A DNA stretch of 64,000 bases from Norana najaformis (lineage: Eukaryota; Annelida; Clitellata; Crassiclitellata; Hormogastridae), in NCBI GenBank assembly GCA_964023275.1, contig OZ029921.1:7822806-7886805 (forward strand), given 5' to 3'. The notes under the pieces were generated by a model, which ran no database searches, had not been told where the DNA came from, and saw only the letters and a program-made list of their open reading frames with translations. Numbering within the stretch: position 1 is the stretch's first letter; each line of letters begins with the position of its first letter. A program made the translations under genes and the position numbers. Of this stretch, positions 51,201-60,728 are shown piece after piece.

Positions 51201-54200
51201 ATGTCAGAATAAAAAAGTGTGGCTTCCATTTCTGAATGAAACAACTCACATGTATTAAACTAACTGGTCACAAAAGCAGTAACTCTATTTCACCCTGAAA
51301 TAGCAGCATCTGCTATCAGCATATATCACTTTTAAAAACATTTTTAAACTACCTTTGTATGCTCTGAAACACGCATAAGACAATTATGGCATCACGATAA
51401 CGAACACAAAGAAAATAAAAGGGAGGAGGATACACAAACTCAAAGGAAGATGTCAGCAGATGAAAAGCTGTAACAACAAGTACAATTATTATTATTTCTG
51501 TTTAAGAGAAGGTAATTCACTGACTCATCCATGTATGTCACAGGCTAAACTGCAACATGAGTCTAAAGGTGCATTTTTTGAGCTCCCACTTGAACTATTT
51601 TTCTATTAATCTTCAATTTGTTGGTTAAGAAGAAGGGAAAAGAATCCATCAGGACATAAAGGAAATGGGGTGAAGGTACCAAGGGAAGTGGAATGGCAAC
51701 ATGATGGGTAACTACTGCTGAAAGTTACATAGGTAGATTCCAGAATGCCCACAAAAGAAAGACAAAAACATAGTTTTGGAGCTAAAAAACTAAGATACCA
51801 CAAAAAGCATCGATGGTGATCAGCAGCGCTTTTTTCAGACAAAATGCTCCGGAACGGCGTTCCGGCACCTTTTCTCGGCTAATAAAAAATAATTTAGTTT
51901 TTAATAAAAGAATTGTGTTACTAAGGTATTTTAATTATGTAATAAAATGTAACTTATTTTAATTCAATTTCAGTGTTTACAACTTTATACTGTTTTCAGT
52001 ATTTATTGATTGATAAAAATAATGAAACTTTAGCACAAAATTCGATAATTGTTCAGTTCTGGAACCTTTTTTCTAGAAATTTATTTTTATATATTGTTAT
52101 GCATTAGATGCTTAAAATATTTTCTTTCTTAGTTTTATTTAATTTCATTTAATTTAATTTCAGACATAAAATAAATCTACAATTTAATGCATTTCTACAA
52201 AAATTTGCAAACGTTTTGTCAAAACCCCTTATATAAAGGAGAAATTTCAAAAATATGGACATGTATCAATTCTACATGTGAGCATTGCTTGAAGTAGGCC
52301 AAACCTCAAACAACCCAGACAACTGTTTACTTTTATTATATTGCAGACCTGTTGTTTTGGATATTATATTATCTGATGTCCTCTGTTACTTTAAACTACC
52401 TTATGTTAATTTATACTATCTTATATTACCTTATTATATTATGTTAATTTATACTATCTTATGTTAATTTATACTATCTTATGTTAATTTATACTATCTT
52501 ATGTTAATTTATACTATCTTATGTTAATTTATATTATAATGTGTTATTTCATACTACCTTATGTTAATTTATACTATCTTATGTTAATTTATACTATCTT
52601 ATGTTATTTTATACTATCTTATAATATCTTATTATTATAGTATCTTACGTTAATTTATACTACCTTATGATATTTTATACTATCTTATGTTAACTTATAC
52701 TATCTTGTTTTATACTATCTTATGTTAATTTATATTATCTTATGTTACCTGATGTTGTGCTATTTAATAATATACGATTTAATCTGATACTGGGTGATGC
52801 CACTCTATTTTATTTTCATGGGTGTTACTTTCCGATGTTATAACCTCACCTCATTCAACTCTCACCTTATCAAAGGGATCTTCCAAGTATAGAATTCCAG
52901 ATTTTAATGAAGAATGCAAATCCACATTTCCTAGAACAGAAAGCAAAATAAAAGGATGACAGAGAAGTAAACTTTATTTATTTGCTTCTTTTGCATCATG
53001 TTTTAATTTACTGCCACTATATGTCACATTTTTATAACCAATGCATTGTGGAGAAACAAATTATTTATTAAACCAGTATCTATTCAAAAGACAGGCTCAA
53101 TGCAGATGTTGTAGCATCGTATACATATCAACATCAGTATTTGTAAAGACATCTAAACTGAACTGATCAATTTGCCCAAAATCGTAATCTCGAGATTTCT
53201 ACAGCGCCCAGCGAAAGCTAAGTCACAGAACCCACCTTATTCACAGGCGCTCCGTCAAAACAAAATCGATAGGCAGAGTTCAGTTCCATGTCAAGATCCA
53301 AGAGTCAGCCAGGCAAACAGTCAGATGGCTACGATGGATGGTGTTTAGAACTGAACCGGAAAGTGAGATAAGGGGAAGAGGAAGAATCACGCTAGAATCT
53401 GTGGAAGAGTAGTTGATAAAGATGGGATAGAGAATTCCACTGAGGAACAGTGTGGTTGGAATTACAGTGATGTCTTGGGCAAAAGGTAAGCAATCAACCA
53501 ATCAGACATGGTATACTGAAAACCACAGCATGAAAATTAAGGCCAACAAGTCTCATGCAAGCAGCCTACCTTCGGGTTTCTCTGACCTATAGGAATTCTA
53601 CCTGGCTTCTCCAATGGATTATAATTTCACCCGAAGTAACCATCGATTGATGCCTTGGTAATTATGATAACGGTGCTATAGAAGTCATTAGATTAGATTA
53701 GCATGTACAAGAGTACACGACTTATTCTAGAGAGCTCTGACCATCTTCCGTTGCGCTGTTCTCCCTGAAGGCTCCATTTTCTCTTCTCCGCACTGTGTCG
53801 AAGGAAGAGGATGAAGAAATCGGTGGACGCACACCTCCATCTTCTCGAATTTTCTTGTGCTACCATTTAATGACACCATTTAGTTGTTAATTTATTTATC
53901 AGAAGCTTTTAGTTGCATAAAATGTCTAATATTCAACCTAACATATTATTCATTTTAATCAATTAACACTGAAACTAGAATAAAAGAAATACAAGCTTGG
54001 TAGCAGATAGCTACAATAAATTTCAGTGCATTTGACAGCATATAACCAGCACAAAGACAGCAGACAGCCTACGGATAAGATAGCAGATAGCCGCAAACAG
54101 ATAGCAAAGAAATAGCAGATAGCAAACAGCCTGCATCAAATAGACAGCAGAAAATAGCATGTAGAATAGATAGCAGAGAAATAGCAGACAGCCTGCAGCT

Positions 54201-57200
54201 AAGACAGCAGATAGCAGCAAACAGATAGCAGAGAAATAACACACAGATAGCAGACAGCCTGCAGCAAAGACAGCAGATAGCAGCAAACTATGGTCCTCCT
54301 GCTTTATGAGATAGCAAGTGACTTAATTATTTAATCGACTAAGTTGTAAGCTTATCAACTGACCAAGTTGCTTAAACTTGTTGACTGGCTTACTGACTTG
54401 TTATCGACTTCTTAGGTATTCCAGTATGTCTAGTGGTTATCTAATAATGTAATGCATTTTATTGCATACTATACTGACAGATTGAAGACTGTGAAATGTT
54501 AATGTGAATTTATGAAAGAAGTGTGACAGCTGCATAGAAGTGTTTAGAAGAGGATTAAATCCCATGACTAAGCCTGAGGCTGCACTGCAATTCATCCTGT
54601 ATTGATTAATCCATTCAATAATCAACAGCAGTTTATAAATACACATACTGAATTATTTAGTTTAAGTGGCAACAGCTCTCTAGTGCTTTAAATACGTGTA
54701 AATATTTACTACTTACTGATTAGCCTAACAAGAGATTCATATAATGAAAGAACATTTTGGTCGAACCATGACATGGCACAGATTTAATTGGAATGGTAGT
54801 TTGATTTAATGTGGTTTAAAGTATAGAATGCAGTTACGGTATCAAAGAAACAGACCCATCACTAATTCACTTGTTTGTTTCTTTGTTTCTCACCAGTAGC
54901 ACAGTTCTCCAAAATGGGCCCAAACGTTCAGTTTCCCTCGGCTGTGCAAATGACTGCCTATTTTCCTTAACTTTACAAACATGCTATCAACTTTCCTGGC
55001 TTCATATGCAGTTATATCACTAGCCATAGATGTTGATAACAAAGTATTTTTAACACAATGTCTGCCTGTACAAACAGGCACCATTTTTTATTAAAACCAT
55101 AAAAGTAGTGGTGTTTCACTCAGGCAGGCAGTAAATAACGAACTGGTGATCAAGTCTTTGACTGACAGTTAGACTCTCATTCTGTTCCACTGCGACTTTT
55201 ACCTAAGCCACTACTGCTCCTGTTCAGCTGCTGAGTGTTGTCATAAAATCGAAACTTGGAAGCCGCAATTAAAACAATAAGCAAAGTATTAAATGAACAA
55301 AACTGCTAGCAGCTGTGACTGATTTTGACTTCAGGACTCAGCAGCAGCAGCGACGGTTCCTGGGACTAGCAAACAGATAGCACATTAATAGCAGACAGAC
55401 AGCCTGAAGCGAACTAGCTGTCGAAAGAGTCAGTTAATTCAACAAAGCAACACTGTACAAGCTCTTTCCCTGGTGTATTTATTTAAACTTCAAATCAAAT
55501 GGTTTGTGGTTTGTCAGTGGCTTTACTTTCACCATTTTTCAACACTAAAACTATCCTCTATCATGGTATTTTAGTCGCAAGATTAAACCCTCAGTATCGC
55601 TTAAACAGCAGAGTTATCGAAGATAACTTTAATCCTCTTTTCCACTAATTTCATTGCAAGATTGCTAAGACTTGTTACCTTGATTATAATTTTTCGTTTG
55701 AGTTGGTTGGGCGAAGGTAGAGCGGCTTCGTTTGGTGATAAAGGAGACGTGACAAGAAGGTCGCCAAAGACGTCCTTGAAGCCATGGGCCATCGAGTTCT
55801 GCTGAGCAAGTGAACAGTGGTTCTCAATTGACAAGATGACTGGATAACTAGAAAAGGAATGAAAGACAGTCACAGTGCCACACAATTGTTAAAAAATTTG
55901 TAACGTGCACAAAGCAAAGTGAGAAATCCAAGGCATGAATAAAAGGCGTATAAAAGACAATAACAGATTTCACGTCTGCATCACAGGATGAAATCTTTGT
56001 GCTTCGCGTGAAACTAAACATCTGTTCTTGAGCCACAAGAATAGGTTGTAAGGAAATGTTGTCATCATTAGATTCCTGCTCTAGTGTTGAGCCATTCTGA
56101 GCCAAAACTTCACTCGATCTCAGTTACACGCCCGTAAAGAATGTTGCTAATTCGGACAATAATTAAGCAAGTCAGTAGCCTTTTATTAACGTACATAAGA
56201 CAAATGCTCATATTTTACCAAATAGAAAGCTGAAGTAGTTAAGAGTTATTGTCAATCAGGAAAAGCCTAAAACAGCCCATCCATAGCAGCTACGGTGCTA
56301 CTTTTATCAATTATCAGTTAATGGTAGCTACAGTACTGTTAATCAGAGATTACCATACCCTACTTGCCTGGCTACTGACAGCCAATCAAGCACCTGAACT
56401 TAAATAAAATGCTCAACCGTATTAAAGGGAAAATCCTGTTATCAGCAAAATCAACATACTCAGATGCAACAAATGCAAATTCCTTTATCGTCTTAAGGAC
56501 GTCTAGGAAACGGATTCGGCTGGTCAGCGTACGTCCGTGGTAGATGTGCGGATATTCATCTGGTCCATCCCAGCAGTCCACTGGTCAGATAAATAACACA
56601 ATCTATTTTTCAGTAGATGAGAATGAGATTCACAAGTTCAGTTATACAAAGCTTGGATCTCTTAAATAAAGTAAAGGTAGAGTAAGGTGAGATAAAATGG
56701 GATGCATTCAGCTGAGGTGACATTGGGATGAGACAAAATGAGATGAAAGAAGATGAGAAAAGACAAAACAAGAAAGATATGATAAGATGGCTACCAACAT
56801 TCGATACATCTGCATCCATTTCGAAGGACCCTGGCATATGCTTCTGTTGAAGAGTCACTAAGAATCTGGTCGCCTGTGAGGTAACTAGAACAGATAAAAA
56901 ACAGACATTAAATTCCTGCTGCCACAATCTTGTTTAAATTCACACTTTTATAAACTGTGATAAAGTATATCTTATATTTTACTTTAAATCTACTTTATCC
57001 ATTTTTTTCCACCAAAGCAAAGAAAGATAATTTAAAAGTGAACTATTTCTGGCAATTCGTGTTCACTGGAATTATTTTACCTTTCTTTCATAATCGCAAA
57101 TGATCTCTCACTTTCATAACTGGCAATTGTCTTAAGCTTCACATTAAATTGTCACTTACTCATTTCCATCCATCAAAGTAAAGCAAACCTGACATACTTG

Positions 57201-60200
57201 ACTAAAGATAATCTACTTCTTGCAATTCCTTCTTGTTGGATATTGTTAATTTTAGGTGGCAAATAAACAAGCAGGTGATCAACTGATCTCAATGAATCAA
57301 CTGTTTTCATTTGTATCTGTTAACTCTCCCTGTATCTGTTAGCTCTCTTCCTGTATCTGTTCATTCTGCTCAGTCACTTGTGTCATTTCGTCCTCAGCAT
57401 CAGACTTACCTTTTTCAAACTGCTTCTACACCATAGGCTGCCTCTCAGTCTTAGTGGACTGACCTTTTGAATATTGACCTGACTACAGTTTTGGCTTTGG
57501 TGCACCATCGGTTGATGCCTTCTGCATTAGAAATCGGCACAACAGAAGTTACTAATTACAACTTACTCACTCTGGCATTTAGAACAGATCCAAAACACAA
57601 CTACTAAATAATATAGATGGTGGGAGTGGTATCAGTGATTAAAGAACCTCATCATACTCTGTACTTACCTGAACTTACCTCCAGTAATCTAAGCTGACCA
57701 TACTTTACATTACCTGAGCTTGTGCCATGTATCAGAGTTCTTACGTATTGTGTGAGGATGCAATCCAGTAGTGAGACAGCGGTTGGTTCATGTCCTGGTT
57801 GACGTTGCTGTGCTCGCTGTTCCAGATGCTGTTTTGCTCCGAGAAGAGGTAGTCTAAAAACTAGAAACAAGGCACTTTTCACAAGTTGCTAAATAAATAG
57901 CCTGAATAAATACTCCACTAAAATGCAAATAAAAGTACACAATTTTGTATACCATCTATATGGCCTCGACTCTGCTCATATTTCAATGAATTTATCGGGT
58001 GAGGTCCTTCACCACTGCTGTTTGTTTGAATGGGCGCCACACCATTTAAGGTCCCCATGCATGGACTGTGCTAGCCTTACAACTGAAACCAATTAAAATG
58101 ACTGTAGTTAAGGTGAAGAAAATTACAATGATGTCGATAATGGCAGTAGCAACGATATGATGATAATGATAGAGGATCATTCAAAGGAGCCAAAGTAGCA
58201 CAAGTACTTACAAGCAAGCAAGTAAGTAAGTAAGACATCTGTTAACATGCCATATGTCCATCAGCTGAGTGAGGAATTGTAGGCAGCTAAAGTGTAGTCA
58301 TAGGGTCTGAAAGATCTCTAACCTACACTTTTCGGTCACATCCACAGAATGAAGCTTCCAAGCTGAATAAAGGTCTATTCTCATGATTTTTTGTGGTGCT
58401 CAAAGAAACTTTCAAGTTTCTCATTTTTAGGATGCTAACATTTGTGATGTTAATGTTTCTAATGTTATAACTTAAATGGTGTTTATCTGGTACCTACAGC
58501 CTGCTGTGTGAAGTAATAATCATGTTGAGTCTTTTCTCTGAATCCCTGCATAATGCTCTTAGCCACTTCTGTATCACTCCCCAATTCCTGAAAAATTATC
58601 ACATTCATCACTTTACAACTTCAGATTAAGTTTCATTGTCTGCTTACTGTCAATCAGAAACCCTAACATCATAAGAAGCACAGAAAATAATACTATACTA
58701 CTAATACCCCAACTACTACCTTTATTAATCTAATCTAATCTGTAATCTTCTACTGCATCTTATTGTAACCCAGTAAACCAGTACACATCAATTTGATGTC
58801 TATTTGATGCCGCTGTATATCAGCCTCTAAACAGCACATCTATTCGATATGTTCTGTATGCCTTGTGGCTACTCCAACATATTATATTTCGATCGCTAGA
58901 CCTCCATAGATGTCACTAGGGAAGCAAGAGGACATTCTAAAATGAGTTGTTTTGGTTTCAAAATGATTTTGTGGAATAACACCTTCAGCTATAAGGTAAA
59001 ATTCATTCTACATTTAAAATTGTTAACTTTGTAGCACATTATATATCATTCTGATATTGATAATTTCATTTTTTATCAAAACAAGCTTGCAAGTAATTTC
59101 AGACATTTTGTTCAGTGTTCAGGGAGAGAACACACAGTGGTTGAGCACCAGATTTACTAACTTTCAACTAATCTAATCTACTCAAATTTGATCCAATAAC
59201 TTCAAAAGCGCCATTATCATACTGCATTAAGCAACTAGAGTCAAAAATTTCATGCGGGTGAATCCTGCATAAACTTGAGACTAGAACACAAACTAATCAT
59301 CTTGATTTGGTTAAAGGCCACTACTTCAATTACAGTCAGCTGCAGTTGAAGAATGAGAGTGTACTGTGTTTATCAGCTAACGGATACCCTGTGATCTGTC
59401 GAATTTGGTTTGGCCCACCCGCAGCTGATCACATATAAACAATATAGCAGCCCCAGACTGCAAGAGAATAGAGTATTGCAAGTGATACATAGCGATTCTC
59501 CAGTGAATAATTAATCAGTGAGTATAGAACGGGGTAAGGGACGTTTCTAAATGACCTATTATTGGTTGAAAGAGATCATGAAATCGGGTAAGTTTCTGTG
59601 ATGCATATAAGAACGTTTAAACGATTGTTTCCAATATGAAATACATCGCCAGACACAAAGACATATTGCAACTTTGCCAGATCGTAATTGTAATCCTGAG
59701 ATTTCTACAGCACCCAACAAAGCCACGTCAGAGGGACCAGCTTATTCACAGGCATTCAGTCAAAACAAAATTGATAGGCAAAAAGGGTTCAGTTCCAGGT
59801 CAAGATCCAAAAGTCAGAAAAGAGACAGTGTGGCAGCTACTGAGGGTGGTGCTTGGGATCAAGAGCGGAAAGAGAGATAAGAGGAAGAAGGGGTGTCAGG
59901 ATAGGATTTGCAAAAGAGGAATGTCTTAAGTTCTAAGTGAAAGGCCGATGCAGAAATTGCAAGTGGTGGAGCATTAATAAGTCTGTATGATGGGTCAGAT
60001 CACTGTTGCAATTCTGGGGTGAGTTTATCCCAGAGCGTTGGGGCAGCTACGGCAAAGGATGAAGTGATGGATGGGCAAAAAGGTGTTAGGGCAGAAGAGG
60101 AGTGGGTTGAGCGAAGCAGTTTGATTGTAAATAATTCACAAAGATAGGAAGGTTCGAGGACTGAAGTGTGTTGCAGGTAAGTGACAGGACTTTGTACTTG

Positions 60201-60697
60201 ATTCGTTCAGGTATTTTAAGCCAGTGGAGTGATTTAAGAATGGGGTGAAGTGATGGTATTTGGGGGTTTTGGTGACAGCACGAGCAAGAGCATTCTGGAT
60301 GGCTTGAAGGTGGCTTATTTCGGTGGAGCCTATGTTCAGGAATAGTGATTTGCAATAGTCTAATTTAGCATGGACTATGGATGTGGCAATTATAGATGCA
60401 GTTTTAAAGCCAAGCATAGGGCGGAATTTGCGAATGTCATGGATATGCATGAAGCAAGAGTGGGAGAGATGGGTAACGTGATCAGAGGAACTGAGTTTTC
60501 AGTCGAAGATCACACCTACCGGTAAGTTGTGGACAGAAGAGTTAGTGTTAAAGGTGTGTGTGGAGGCAGAGTCCAGATTGAGAGAGATAGAGGAATCTGA
60601 AATTTTCTTGAGCTGGTCGTGTAGCCCTACAAGTATAAATTTGGTTTTGGATGGGTTCAAGCACAGGAGATTAGAACTGTTAGTCAGCCCTGTTTTA

Positions 60698-60728
<31 letters not shown>

